Below, piece by piece: positions 8,879 through 16,913 of a stretch of DNA of 19,670 nt. A program made the position numbers and the translations under genes. Under the pieces are notes generated by a model that made no database searches, was not told where the DNA came from, and saw only the letters and a list, made by a program, of their open reading frames with translations. Position 1 is the first letter of the stretch, and every line of letters starts with the position of its first letter. This DNA is from CAYZIB01 sp964478425 (GTDB lineage: Bacteria; Bacillota_I; Bacilli_A; Acholeplasmatales; WRBM01): the NCBI GenBank assembly GCA_964478425.1, contig CAYZIB010000020.1, forward strand, positions 1 to 19,670, written 5' to 3'.

Positions 8879-9605
8879 TGATGTCACCTCCTAAAATATT
8901 TTTTACATCACTATATTTATACCCTTTTCTTAATAAAAAAGATATAATTTTAGTTTTATCCATTTTGTTTTTATCAATTTTTTTATAAGTTTCTTTTAAA
9001 TTTTTTAATTCATCAATTGAAAAATCAAACTCACTTATAACTTTTTCAATAACATCATTACTATATCCTAATTCTAATAATTTTTTTATCGATTTATCTT
9101 TTAACATATTAATTGATATTAAATCTTTTTTATGAATTAAAAAATATTTATTTAATACTTCTTTTGCATTATCTAATTCTTCAATATAAGATATATTAGT
9201 ATCTAAATTTTTTTCTTTTAATTTATTTTCAATATAAACTTTACCCTTTTTTTTATTTTTTAATTCATTTACATATTTTTCTTTATATTTTGAATCATTA
9301 ATTAAATTTAAATTTTCTAATTTTTCGATTAATGATTCAGAATATAAATCATTTTTTTCTAAATATGAAATAAGTTCTTGTTTAGTATGATAATTTTTTA
9401 AATATTTTATACTTTTATAAAATCCTAGATAAAATTGATTTAATAAAATCATTTCATTATATGTTTCAAAAGATATTTCTTGTGGTTTAAAAATATTAAA
9501 TTCAATTAGTACTTCTTCAAAAAAAAGAAGTGAAACAAAATCATTTTCCATAAAAAATTTAATTTTATATTGATTTTTTAACTTTTTTATTTCAACAATT
9601 TTCAA
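8871..9605 (-). CDS. recX: Regulatory protein RecX
   Basis: RecX binds RecA filaments and modulates recombination and SOS activity. The protein is helical, Lys/Glu-rich and diverged. It keeps the family layout of repeated three-helix modules, seen at LINDSKYKEKYVNELKNKKK-GKVYIENKLKEK and again near the C-terminus (KTKIISFLLRKGYKYSDVKNIL). Length (244 aa) suits the Gram-positive long form. The longest frame begins with GTG at 9612-9614, but that GTG overlaps the AAGGAG ribosome binding site. The TTG at 9603-9605, 8 nt downstream of AAGGAG, is the better start. The gene lies 12 nt after the yitT-like stop and overlaps glgB by 8 nt. No recA is in the window. Confidence 0.85.
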   Translation of the reverse strand: MKIVEIKKLKNQYKIKFFMENDFVSLLFFEEVLIEFNIFKPQEISFETYNEMILLNQFYLGFYKSIKYLKNYHTKQELISYLEKNDLYSESLIEKLENLNLINDSKYKEKYVNELKNKKKGKVYIENKLKEKNLDTNISYIEELDNAKEVLNKYFLIHKKDLISINMLKDKSIKKLLELGYSNDVIEKVISEFDFSIDELKNLKETYKKIDKNKMDKTKIISFLLRKGYKYSDVKNILGGDIND

Positions 9606-9617
9606 ATTATTCACTCC

Positions 9618-10517
9618 TTAATTTGTTCCTATAAAAGGTATTTTATCTGAACTAAATCCTTTGCCATAAACTTCATTTGTTGGAACAACAAATAAAAATG
9701 CCGAATTATCAATTTTTAATACTTCTTCTTTTAGTTTAACATATTCTTTATTTGATAGAATACACATTAACATGATAGTCTCTTCTTTTAAATATCCGCC
9801 TCTAATATATTCTTCAGTAATTCCTCTATCAAGGTTTTTATAAACATATTCTTTAATTAATTCATGTTTTTTACTTATTATATAACAAGCATTTTTCTTT
9901 TTTGTTCCTAAAATTACATAATCCAAAACTTTACCACATATATACATTGAAATAATCGCAAAAATAGTATTTTCAATTCCAAATGAAAGACATCCAATAA
10001 TTATAATTAATCCATCAGATCCATACATTGCAATTGATGGTGAAATATGTAATTTTTCAACCATAATTTTTTGAATAACATCCATTCCACCAGTTGTAGC
10101 ATTATTTCTAAATAAAATTCCATTACCTAATCCTGTAAATAATGCTGCAATAATAGAAGATAAAACTAAAACATTATGGTCTTCAAAACAGTTTATCAAC
10201 ATATTAGAATCTAATTTTAAAACTCTAAATAAAAGTACAACAGTGGGTTGGAGAATTGTTCCAAAAACACTTCTAAAAAAGAATTCTTTTCCCAATACTA
10301 ATCCTCCTGTTATAAGTAAAACAACATAAGATGCATATAAAAATATTACAGGATCAATATATTTTTCTAATATAATTGATACTCCCATCATTCCACCTGT
10401 AACCATTTTAGTAGGTAACAAAATAAAATAATATCCAAAAGAAACAATAAAAACACCAAAAGCAATCATTAAATATGAAATTAGTTTTTTATATTTATTT
10501 TGTTTTAAGATATTCAT
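9618..10517 (-). CDS. YitT family membrane protein (YitT_membrane + DUF2179)
   Basis: The 299-residue integral membrane protein opens ISYLMIAFGVFIVSFGYYFILLPTKMVTGGMMGVSII, the typical start of the YitT/DUF161 family. About six hydrophobic segments fill residues 12-205. A glycine-rich FRNNATTGGMDVIQKI motif lies around 137-152. The C-terminal 90 residues form the soluble DUF2179 domain (RGITEEYIRGGYLKEETIMLMCILSNKE, ending VYGKGF). Members are widespread in Firmicutes, but their transport or signalling role is not established. The ATG lies within the last codons of prfB (23-nt overlap), with GAGGAA as ribosome binding site inside prfB. Co-translation with prfB is therefore likely. Confidence 0.93.
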   Translation of the reverse strand: MNILKQNKYKKLISYLMIAFGVFIVSFGYYFILLPTKMVTGGMMGVSIILEKYIDPVIFLYASYVVLLITGGLVLGKEFFFRSVFGTILQPTVVLLFRVLKLDSNMLINCFEDHNVLVLSSIIAALFTGLGNGILFRNNATTGGMDVIQKIMVEKLHISPSIAMYGSDGLIIIIGCLSFGIENTIFAIISMYICGKVLDYVILGTKKKNACYIISKKHELIKEYVYKNLDRGITEEYIRGGYLKEETIMLMCILSNKEYVKLKEEVLKIDNSAFLFVVPTNEVYGKGFSSDKIPFIGTN

Positions 10518-11589
10518 TTATAAATTCCTCAATATTTCCGTCCATTACATCTAAAACATTTGATACTTCATAATTAGTTCTATGATCTTTTACTAATGTA
10601 TAAGGACAAAAAACATATGATCTAATTTGTGAACCCCAAGCTATATCTTTTTGTTCACCTTTAATATTTTTTAATTCTTCTTCTTGCTTTTTTATTTCTT
10701 CTTCTAATAATTTACTTTTTAAAATATTTAATGCAACTTCTCTGTTTTTTATTTGACTACGCTCGTTTTGACATGTAACAATTATTCCAGTTGGTTTATG
10801 TGTAATTCTAACAGCTGAATCTGTTGTATTTACTGATTGTCCACCAGCTCCGCTACTACGATATACATCAATTTTTAAATCTTCTTCATTAATATTTATA
10901 TCATAATTTTCATTTATTTCAGGCATAACATCAACAGAACAAAAAGAAGTATGTCTTCTTGAATTAGAATCAAATGGTGAAATTCTAACTAATCTATGAA
11001 CACCTCTTTCGCTTTTTAAATATCCATATGCGTTATTACCTTTTATTAAAACTGTACAACTTTTTATACCAGCTTCTTCTCCTGGTTGATAATCTAAAAT
11101 TTGAAATTGAAAATTATTTTTTAAAGCATATCTTTGATACATTCTAAAAAGCATTAAAGCCCAATCCATTGACTCTGTTCCACCAGCTCCTGGATGTAAT
11201 TCCATAATAGCATTTAAATTATCATAAGGTTCATTTAATAAAAAGATTATTGATGAATCAATTATTTTTTTATTAAGTTTTAAAACTTCTTCTTCTAAAT
11301 CAACATAAATCGAATCATCTAATTCTTCATCATATATTTCTAATAAAGCAATTATATCCTCATAATTTCTTTTAATATCAGAAAATATATCTATTTTTTC
11401 TTTTATTTTATTATTTTCATTTATTATGTTTTGAGCTTCTTTTCGATTAAGCCAAAAATCATCTTCATTCATTTTTTCTTCTAACTTTAAACTTTTATCT
11501 TTTAATTCTTGAATATTTAATGCATATTCATAATCTTTAATTTTTTTATCAAAAGCGGATAAAAATTTATTTATTTCATATCTTTCCAT
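10495..11589 (-). CDS. prfB: Peptide chain release factor 2, encoded in one continuous frame
   Basis: RF2 ends translation at UAA and UGA. The 364-residue protein has the coiled N-terminal domain, the recognition motif SPF (204-206, in RISPFDSNSRRHTSF) and the catalytic GGQ (249-251, in SSGAGGQSVNTTDSAV). In many bacteria prfB is interrupted near codon 25 by an in-frame UGA requiring +1 frameshifting for autoregulation. Here the equivalent position (codons 23-25, GCA TTA AAT at 11515-11523) reads straight through, so control by frameshifting is absent. The gene starts 3 nt after secA, matching the classic hpf-secA-prfB order in Firmicutes. Its ribosome binding site is a weak GGGG at the secA 3' end. 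Confidence 0.97.
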   Translation of the reverse strand: MERYEINKFLSAFDKKIKDYEYALNIQELKDKSLKLEEKMNEDDFWLNRKEAQNIINENNKIKEKIDIFSDIKRNYEDIIALLEIYDEELDDSIYVDLEEEVLKLNKKIIDSSIIFLLNEPYDNLNAIMELHPGAGGTESMDWALMLFRMYQRYALKNNFQFQILDYQPGEEAGIKSCTVLIKGNNAYGYLKSERGVHRLVRISPFDSNSRRHTSFCSVDVMPEINENYDININEEDLKIDVYRSSGAGGQSVNTTDSAVRITHKPTGIIVTCQNERSQIKNREVALNILKSKLLEEEIKKQEEELKNIKGEQKDIAWGSQIRSYVFCPYTLVKDHRTNYEVSNVLDVMDGNIEEFINEYLKTK

Positions 11590-11592
11590 ATT

Positions 11593-14100
11593 TTAAGCCC
11601 CACAGCAATGTTTATATTTTTTCCCACTACCACAAGGACATGGATCATTTCTTCCAACTTTTTCTTTTGATTTTACAGGTTGTTTTTTAGTTTCTTCTTC
11701 TTTTCCTGAAACAGCTTTATTTTGTTTTACTGCTTCTTTTCTTTCTAAATTAGAAGTAATTTGAGCTCTTAAAACTAATTTTGTAACATCTTTACTAATA
11801 TTATTATTCATAGTTTGGAATAACTCAAAACCTCTTTCTCTATATATTTCAAGTGGATTTCCTTGAGCATATGATTGTAATGTTACTCCTTGTCTTAATC
11901 CACTCATTGTATCAATATGTTTTGTCCAATAATTATCAACAACTTTTAAAACAATAACTTTTAAAAATTCATTATAAATTTCAAGTGGAAACATATTTTT
12001 CTTTTTAAATAATTCTTGATGTGCTCTTTCATGGAAAAAATTATATATTTCATCAACATTTAATTCTTCAACTTGTGACTTTCTAAAAGAAAGTGGAATA
12101 AAAAGTTGATTATTCATATCTTGAATTATACCTTCATCATCGATTGTTATTTTCTTTTTATCTTGAGTTATTCTACTATTTAAAATCATATCTATTGCTT
12201 GATCCATCATTTTTAATACTAAATCTTCAATTGAATCTTTAGTTAAAACTTCTGTTCTTTCAGCATAAATAATGTCTCTTTGAATTCTTAAAACATCATC
12301 ATATTTCATAACATGTTTACGAGAATCATAATTTGAACCTTCAATTCTTTTTTGAGCACTACTAATGAATTTTGAAAACATTTTTGATTCTAATGGTTTA
12401 TCACCATTTTCATCTTGATTTAAATTTTGAATTAATTCTAATTTTCTTTTGAAACTTTCTCCACCAAATCTTTGCATTAATTCATCTTCGGCAGATAAGA
12501 AAAATCTTGAATAACCAGGATCTCCTTGACGCCCACTTCTTCCTCTTAATTGGTTATCAATTCTTCTTGATTCATGGCGTTCACTACCAATTACAGCAAG
12601 TCCACCTAGCTCTTTTACTCCTTCGCCAAGTTTAATATCTGTTCCTCTTCCGGCCATATTAGTTGCGATTGTAACAGATTTTAATTCCCCAGCATGAGCT
12701 ATAATTTCAGCTTCTCTTTCATGTTGTTTTGCATTTAATACATTATGTGGTATACCTGCTTTTTTTAACATTTTTGATAATAATTCAGATGTTTCAACTG
12801 CAATTGTTCCTAATAATACAGGTTGTCCTATTTCATATTTTGATTTAACTTCATCAATAATAGCTTTATATTTTGCTTCTTGTGTTACAAATATTAAGTC
12901 AGGAGCATCATTTCTTATTACTGGTTTATTTGTTGGAATTTCAACAACATACATATTGTATATTTCAACAAATTCTTCTTCTTCAGTTTTTGCTGTACCA
13001 GTCATACCAGCTAATTTTTTATACATTCTAAAATAATTTTGATATGTAATAGTTGCAATTGTAATTGTTTCTTTTTTAATTTCTACATTTTCTTTTGCTT
13101 CTATTGCTTGATGCAATCCTTCACTATATTGACGTCCTTTTAAAATACGCCCTGTAAATTGGTCTATAATTAATACTTGATCATCTTGAACCATGTATTC
13201 AACACCATGACGCATTATGTAATTTGCTTTTAGAGCATTATTAATATGATGTAATAAAGATACATGTTCTAAATCGTATAAATTAGAAATTCCAAATGCT
13301 TGTTCAGCTTTAGAAATACCTTGTTCTGATAATTCAATAGTTCTTGATTCAATATCAATAAAATAATCATCACTATTTAATCTTTTAGCAAATTTATCAG
13401 CTTGAATATATAAATTTGCAGTGTTCTTTTCTCCACCTGATATAATTAAAGGGGTTCTTGCTTCATCTATTAAAATTGAGTCAACTTCATCAATTATTGC
13501 AAAATCTAATCCTCTTTGAACCATATCTTTTTTATATAAAACCATGTGATCTCTTAAATAGTCAAATCCTAATTCAGAGTTTGTTGAGTATAAAATATCG
13601 CATTTATATGCTTCTTTTTTTTCTTCTTGTGTCAAATCTCTAAGGTTTAATCCTACTGTTAAACCTAAAAATCTAAATAAATCTCCTATTTCTCCATCAA
13701 CTTCACGTCTTGCAAGATATTCATTTACAGTAACAATATGAACAGCATCACCGCTTAAAGCATTTAAATAAGCAGGCATAACGGCTGTTAGTGTTTTACC
13801 TTCTCCTGTTTTCATTTCTGCAATATTTCCACCATGTATAGTTGCTGCACCTATTAATTGAACAAAAAAAGGAGTTTTATTGATAACTCTTGTTGCAGCT
13901 TCTCTAACTACAGCATAACTTTCTGCTTCGATATCTTCTAAAGTTTCGCCATTTTTTAATCTATTTTTAAATTCATTTGTCTTTTGTTTTAATTCATCAT
14001 CAGATAATAAAGACATTTGATCTTTAAACTTTTCAACTTCTTTTGCGATTTTTTCGCATCTTTTAAATTCTTTATTACTTGGATCTAACCACCCAAACAT
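11593..14100 (-). CDS. secA: Preprotein translocase ATPase SecA
   Basis: SecA is the ATP motor that drives unfolded preproteins through SecYEG. The 835-residue protein shows Walker A KTGEGKT (97-103), DEVD (204-207) followed by SILIDEARTPLIISG, the preprotein cross-linking domain, motif TNMAGRGTDIKLG, the RRIDNQLRGRSGRQGDPG segment of nucleotide domain 2, and the helical wing/scaffold. A 19-residue C-terminal SEC-C zinc motif (RNDPCPCGSGKKYKHCCGA) is complete; it binds Zn and contacts SecB or lipids in other bacteria. The ATG has a strong AGGAGG ribosome binding site 7-8 nt upstream. It is the first gene of a tight operon reaching glgP. A terminator after hpf suggests its own promoter. Confidence 0.98.
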   Translation of the reverse strand: MFGWLDPSNKEFKRCEKIAKEVEKFKDQMSLLSDDELKQKTNEFKNRLKNGETLEDIEAESYAVVREAATRVINKTPFFVQLIGAATIHGGNIAEMKTGEGKTLTAVMPAYLNALSGDAVHIVTVNEYLARREVDGEIGDLFRFLGLTVGLNLRDLTQEEKKEAYKCDILYSTNSELGFDYLRDHMVLYKKDMVQRGLDFAIIDEVDSILIDEARTPLIISGGEKNTANLYIQADKFAKRLNSDDYFIDIESRTIELSEQGISKAEQAFGISNLYDLEHVSLLHHINNALKANYIMRHGVEYMVQDDQVLIIDQFTGRILKGRQYSEGLHQAIEAKENVEIKKETITIATITYQNYFRMYKKLAGMTGTAKTEEEEFVEIYNMYVVEIPTNKPVIRNDAPDLIFVTQEAKYKAIIDEVKSKYEIGQPVLLGTIAVETSELLSKMLKKAGIPHNVLNAKQHEREAEIIAHAGELKSVTIATNMAGRGTDIKLGEGVKELGGLAVIGSERHESRRIDNQLRGRSGRQGDPGYSRFFLSAEDELMQRFGGESFKRKLELIQNLNQDENGDKPLESKMFSKFISSAQKRIEGSNYDSRKHVMKYDDVLRIQRDIIYAERTEVLTKDSIEDLVLKMMDQAIDMILNSRITQDKKKITIDDEGIIQDMNNQLFIPLSFRKSQVEELNVDEIYNFFHERAHQELFKKKNMFPLEIYNEFLKVIVLKVVDNYWTKHIDTMSGLRQGVTLQSYAQGNPLEIYRERGFELFQTMNNNISKDVTKLVLRAQITSNLERKEAVKQNKAVSGKEEETKKQPVKSKEKVGRNDPCPCGSGKKYKHCCGA

Positions 14101-14130
14101 AGAACATCCTCCTTATATAATATAGTTCTA

Positions 14131-14150
14131 ATATATAGTTTACTATATAT
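14131..14150 (-). promoter_or_regulatory. Inverted repeat in the secA leader or promoter region
   Basis: ATATATAGT and ACTATATAT form 9-bp arms around two bases, between the hpf terminator and the secA ribosome binding site. TATA-rich hexamers around it could serve as -10 elements, but no good -35 is seen. It may be an operator, or a chance product of AT-rich sequence. Confidence 0.3.
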
Positions 14151-14177
14151 TTAGAAAAAAAACAAGTAAATATAATA

Positions 14178-14205
14178 TTAAAAAAAAGTATACTTGCGTA
14201 TACTT
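14178..14205 (-). terminator. Strong intrinsic terminator after hpf (GNRA loop)
   Basis: On the minus strand AAGTATAC, a GCAA tetraloop and GTATACTT form a perfect 8-bp stem followed by a run of T. The stem starts within the hpf stop codon. It separates hpf from secA, which often share a locus in Firmicutes. Confidence 0.9.
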
Positions 14206-14764
14206 AATTATTCATATTTGTTTCTATTACAGAATAGTCTTTATCTTCTCTTAAATAACAAACACAAACTTTATTTGTTTCTTTGTTTAGAAAAATGAAA
14301 AAATTATGTCCTAATAATTCCATTTGAGTTAATGCTTCATCAACAGTCATTGGAATTAATTCGATAGATTTATTTTTTACAACTTGTTTAGCCATTACTT
14401 CTTTTTCTAATGCTTCTAAATCTAAATTAGGATTAGAAAAAGCTTCTTTAATTCCTTCTTTTTCTAATTTTTTTGTTACTTTCATTCGATGTTTTTTATA
14501 TTGCATTAAAACTTTATCTACTGCTAAATCTATAGCTGTATTTATTTCTAATGCTTTTTCTTCAGATCTTAAAATTAAATTTTTAAGCGGCAAGGTGATT
14601 TCCACCTTAAAATAAGTGGGATATTTTTTAATTGCTACTCTTGCTTTTCTAAAATCAACATCTTCAGCAATTAAACTTTCAATTTTTTCTAATTTTTCTA
14701 AAACATAATCCTCTGTTCTTTTTTGAATATAAAGATTGTCTTTTCCTACTACTTCAATTTTCAT
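14204..14764 (-). CDS. hpf: Ribosome hibernation promoting factor, long form
   Basis: Long HPF binds the 30S subunit and drives formation of inactive 100S ribosome dimers in stationary phase or stress. Residues 1-105 match the S30AE/RaiA fold (KIEVVGKDNLYIQKRTEDYVLEKL, then a basic KKHRMKVTKKL). A linker is followed by the C-terminal dimerisation domain from about 133 (IELIPMTVDEALTQMELLGHNFFIFLNKET, ending VCVCYLREDKDYSVIE). The 186-residue length is typical of the long form. GAGGAGGG lies about 8 nt before the ATG, and an extended -10 promoter precedes it. A strong terminator directly follows. Confidence 0.96.
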   Translation of the reverse strand: MKIEVVGKDNLYIQKRTEDYVLEKLEKIESLIAEDVDFRKARVAIKKYPTYFKVEITLPLKNLILRSEEKALEINTAIDLAVDKVLMQYKKHRMKVTKKLEKEGIKEAFSNPNLDLEALEKEVMAKQVVKNKSIELIPMTVDEALTQMELLGHNFFIFLNKETNKVCVCYLREDKDYSVIETNMNN

Positions 14765-14787
14765 AAATAATCCCTCCTCGATAATTA

Positions 14788-14796
14788 ATTATAACA
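14788..14796 (-). promoter_or_regulatory. Extended -10 promoter for hpf
   Basis: TGTTATAAT read on the minus strand is a TGnTATAAT extended -10, about 20 nt upstream of the hpf ribosome binding site. No good -35 lies at 16-18 nt, which fits an extended -10 type. A TTGATA only 7 nt upstream is too close to be a -35. Confidence 0.6.
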
Positions 14797-14828
14797 TAAA
14801 TATCAAGAAAAAAATATATTTTTTAAAA

Positions 14829-15029
14829 TTAATTAATTTTTAAAACTTTAGATGCTTGCAAACCTTTATTGGATAAAAAACATTCATATTCTACATCATC
14901 CCCTTCTTTTAATGTTTTAAAACCTTGTTGTTCAATTACTGAATAATGGACAAATATATCTTCTTCTTTTTCCCCATATATAAATCCATATCCTTTTTCA
15001 TTATTAAACCATTTTACTTTTCCTGTCAT
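14829..15029 (-). CDS. csp: Cold-shock domain protein (CspA family)
   Basis: The 66-residue single-strand nucleic-acid binding OB-fold protein melts RNA structure or acts as an RNA chaperone. RNP1 is KGYGFIYG (12-19) and RNP2 is DIFVHYS (24-30); the opening GKVKWFNNEKG is typical. Unlike most Csps the hinge reads EQQGFKTLKEGDDVEYECFLSNKGLQASKV, with an extra Cys. Ribosome binding site AAGGAGG precedes the ATG by about 6 nt. A TATAAT -10 lies very close, so the leader would be under about 25 nt. This argues against the long cold-sensing leader known for E. coli cspA. Only a weak AT hairpin follows the stop, so read-through into hpf is possible. Confidence 0.96.
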   Translation of the reverse strand: MTGKVKWFNNEKGYGFIYGEKEEDIFVHYSVIEQQGFKTLKEGDDVEYECFLSNKGLQASKVLKIN

Positions 15030-15049
15030 TTTCTTACCTCCTTGACTTT

Positions 15050-15055
15050 ATTATA
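15050..15055 (-). promoter_or_regulatory. -10 element for the cold-shock gene
   Basis: Perfect TATAAT on the minus strand, about 10 nt before the AAGGAGG ribosome binding site. The sequence about 17 nt upstream is T-rich and matches TTGACA poorly. A start 6-8 nt downstream would give a very short leader. Confidence 0.55.
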
Positions 15056-15109
15056 ATTTTTTTTATTAGAAAATAAAGAAAAATAGTACAAAAAATTTCG
15101 ACATTTTTT

Positions 15110-15457
15110 TTAATAAAAAGTAATAATTATAATTTCATTAAACATTAAACTTAATTCTTTTTTTACTAATAAAAAATCATCAAATGAATAAAAATATAAT
15201 ATTTGAATATCTTGTAATAAAGCCAATTCTGTTAATTTTGTTATTTCTTTTAAAAAAACATAATAATTAATTTTGTAATCTTTTTCAAAAATAAAAAGCC
15301 AATGAATTTTCATGGCTTTATAAATATATATTTTATAATTTAAATTTGGTTTATATTTTTTTATACAATTATCACAAATATATTTTTTATTAAAATTAAA
15401 CAAATTTTTAAAATTTCTTTTTATAATATAATTTTTTCCACATAAAATACATTTCAT
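15110..15457 (-). CDS. Small zinc-ribbon hypothetical protein
   Basis: The 115-residue protein has two CxxC knuckles, Cys3/Cys6 (CILC) and Cys28/Cys31 (CDNC). This spacing can hold one zinc ion, as in the N-terminus of ComF-type or other zinc-ribbon proteins. The rest (about 40-115) is rich in Tyr, Ile, Phe and Lys, with no recognised motif and no clear signal peptide. I cannot assign a function. A truncated ComFC-like protein is conceivable, but the phosphoribosyltransferase motif is absent. It starts at ATG 15455-15457 with AGGG about 7 nt upstream, 39 nt after metK, with no terminator between. It may therefore share the SAM-controlled transcript. Confidence 0.65.
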   Translation of the reverse strand: MKCILCGKNYIIKRNFKNLFNFNKKYICDNCIKKYKPNLNYKIYIYKAMKIHWLFIFEKDYKINYYVFLKEITKLTELALLQDIQILYFYSFDDFLLVKKELSLMFNEIIIITFY

Positions 15458-15496
15458 TTTAAAGCCCTAAAATATATTTTACATTTTATTATTATT

Positions 15497-16651
15497 TTAC
15501 TTTAAATATTTTTTTAATTCCAAAACTTTATCTAATCTTTCCCATGGTAAATCTAAATCAGTTCTACCAAAATGCCCATATGCAGCAAGATTTCTATAAA
15601 TTGGTTTTAATAAATCTAATTTTGTAATTATTCCTTTTGGAGTTAAATCGAAATTTTCTTTAATTGCTTTTATAATTATATCTTTATTAACTTTTTCAGT
15701 ACCAAATGTTTCAACGAAAATTGAAACGGGTTTACTTACACCAATTGCATAAGCAATTTGAATTTCTATTTTATTTGCAAGACCTGCAGCACAAATATTT
15801 TTTGCAACATATCTTGCAGCATAAGCAGCTGATCTATCAACTTTTGATGGATCTTTACCTGAAAATGCTCCTCCACCATGTCTTCCTATGCCACCATAAG
15901 TATCAACAATTATTTTTCTTCCAGTTAATCCTGAATCACCTGCAGGACCTCCTAAAACAAATCTTCCAGTAGGATTAACAAATATTTTAGTATTTTCATC
16001 CATTAAAAAAGCAGGAATAATAGGTTTTATAACATGCAATATCATGTCTTTTTTAATTTGTTCTAAAGTAATATCTGGATTATGCTGTGTTGAAATAACT
16101 ATTGTGTCAACTCTTTTTGGAGTATTATCTTCATATTCTATTGTAACTTGTGTTTTTCCATCAGGGCGTAAATATGTTAATTCATTAGTTTTTCTTACAT
16201 CAGCCAATTTTTTAGCTAATTTGTGTGCTAACATAATAGGAAGTGGCATATATTCTTCAGTTTCGTCTGATGCATAACCGAACATCATTCCTTGATCACC
16301 AGCTCCTTGATCATGTGTTTTTGTTTCATCAACACCTAAAGCTATATCACTTGATTGAGTTCCAATTGATGTTAAAACAGCTAAATTTTCCGCATCAAAT
16401 CCAAATTTACCACGATTATACCCTATTTCATTTACAACATTTCTTGCAATTTTTTGATAATCAACTTTAGCATTTGTAGTTACTTCTCCACATAATACAA
16501 TTAATCCTCTAGTCGCTGTTGTTTCAACTGCTACTCTTGATTTAGCATCTTGTTTTAATAATTCATCTAATATTGCATCACTAATTTGATCACATATTTT
16601 ATCAGGATGTCCTTCTGTAACAGATTCTGATGTTAATAAATATTTACTCAT
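15497..16651 (-). CDS. metK: S-adenosylmethionine synthetase
   Basis: MetK makes SAM from methionine and ATP in the cytoplasm. The 384-residue length is standard. All signatures are present: GHPDKICDQISDAILD (14-29), GAGDQGMMFGYA for ATP and methionine binding, FVLGGPAGDSGLTGRKIIVDTYGG, and the P-loop-like GGGAFSGKDPSKVDRSAAY. The C-terminus YGHFGRTDLDLPWERLDK is intact. The ATG overlaps the upstream TSCPD-gene stop as ATGA, with AGGAGG 7-8 nt upstream inside that gene. The pair lies behind a SAM riboswitch, giving end-product control. Confidence 0.98.
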   Translation of the reverse strand: MSKYLLTSESVTEGHPDKICDQISDAILDELLKQDAKSRVAVETTATRGLIVLCGEVTTNAKVDYQKIARNVVNEIGYNRGKFGFDAENLAVLTSIGTQSSDIALGVDETKTHDQGAGDQGMMFGYASDETEEYMPLPIMLAHKLAKKLADVRKTNELTYLRPDGKTQVTIEYEDNTPKRVDTIVISTQHNPDITLEQIKKDMILHVIKPIIPAFLMDENTKIFVNPTGRFVLGGPAGDSGLTGRKIIVDTYGGIGRHGGGAFSGKDPSKVDRSAAYAARYVAKNICAAGLANKIEIQIAYAIGVSKPVSIFVETFGTEKVNKDIIIKAIKENFDLTPKGIITKLDLLKPIYRNLAAYGHFGRTDLDLPWERLDKVLELKKYLK

Positions 16652-16893
16652 TTTATTGCCTCCTTAATAGCTTTTGCTAATTGATCAGCACAACTTGTTT
16701 TTCTAGGTCCACATGTATTTCCTTCTAAGATACTTATGATTTTACTTGCATCTTGTCCTTCAACAAGTTTTCCAATTGCTTTTAAATTTCCGTTACATCC
16801 TCCAAGGAATTTTACATTGTAAACTTTCCCATCAACTATATCAAAATCAATTTGTTTACTACATACTTCTTGTGTTTTAAATGTATATGTCAT
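16648..16893 (-). CDS. TSCPD-domain protein (TIGR03905-type four-cysteine family)
   Basis: The 81-residue protein is a full-length TSCPD domain of the short stand-alone family named for four conserved cysteines. Visible motifs are FLGGCNGNLKAIGKLVEG and GNTCGPRKTSCADQLAKAI, with Cys11, Cys33, Cys61 and Cys68. TSCPD domains also occur at the C-terminus of some vitamin B12-dependent ribonucleotide reductases. The function of the stand-alone form is unknown; metal binding or thiol chemistry is a reasonable guess from the cysteines. It is the first gene after the SAM riboswitch and overlaps metK by 4 nt. Its expression is thus set by SAM level, which suggests a link to sulfur or methyl metabolism. 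Ribosome binding site AAAGGAGA lies 7 nt before the ATG. Confidence 0.9.
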   Translation of the reverse strand: MTYTFKTQEVCSKQIDFDIVDGKVYNVKFLGGCNGNLKAIGKLVEGQDASKIISILEGNTCGPRKTSCADQLAKAIKEAIK

Positions 16894-16913
16894 TTTACTT
16901 CTCCTTTACTCAT

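Noticed and set aside
11509..11529. RF2 programmed frameshift site
   Set aside because: I looked for an in-frame TGA with a CTT slip codon near codon 25 and found a continuous frame instead.
14801..14806. TTGATA as -35 of the hpf promoter
   Set aside because: It lies only 7 nt from the -10, too close for a normal promoter; the extended -10 explains the site.
15060..15110. Terminator after the zinc-ribbon ORF
   Set aside because: Only a pure A-T pairing around GTCG is possible and the T run is inside the stem, so I cannot support it.
15706..16470. Plus-strand open frames opposite metK
   Set aside because: metK is unmistakable on the minus strand; these His/Leu/Gln-rich frames are antisense shadows.
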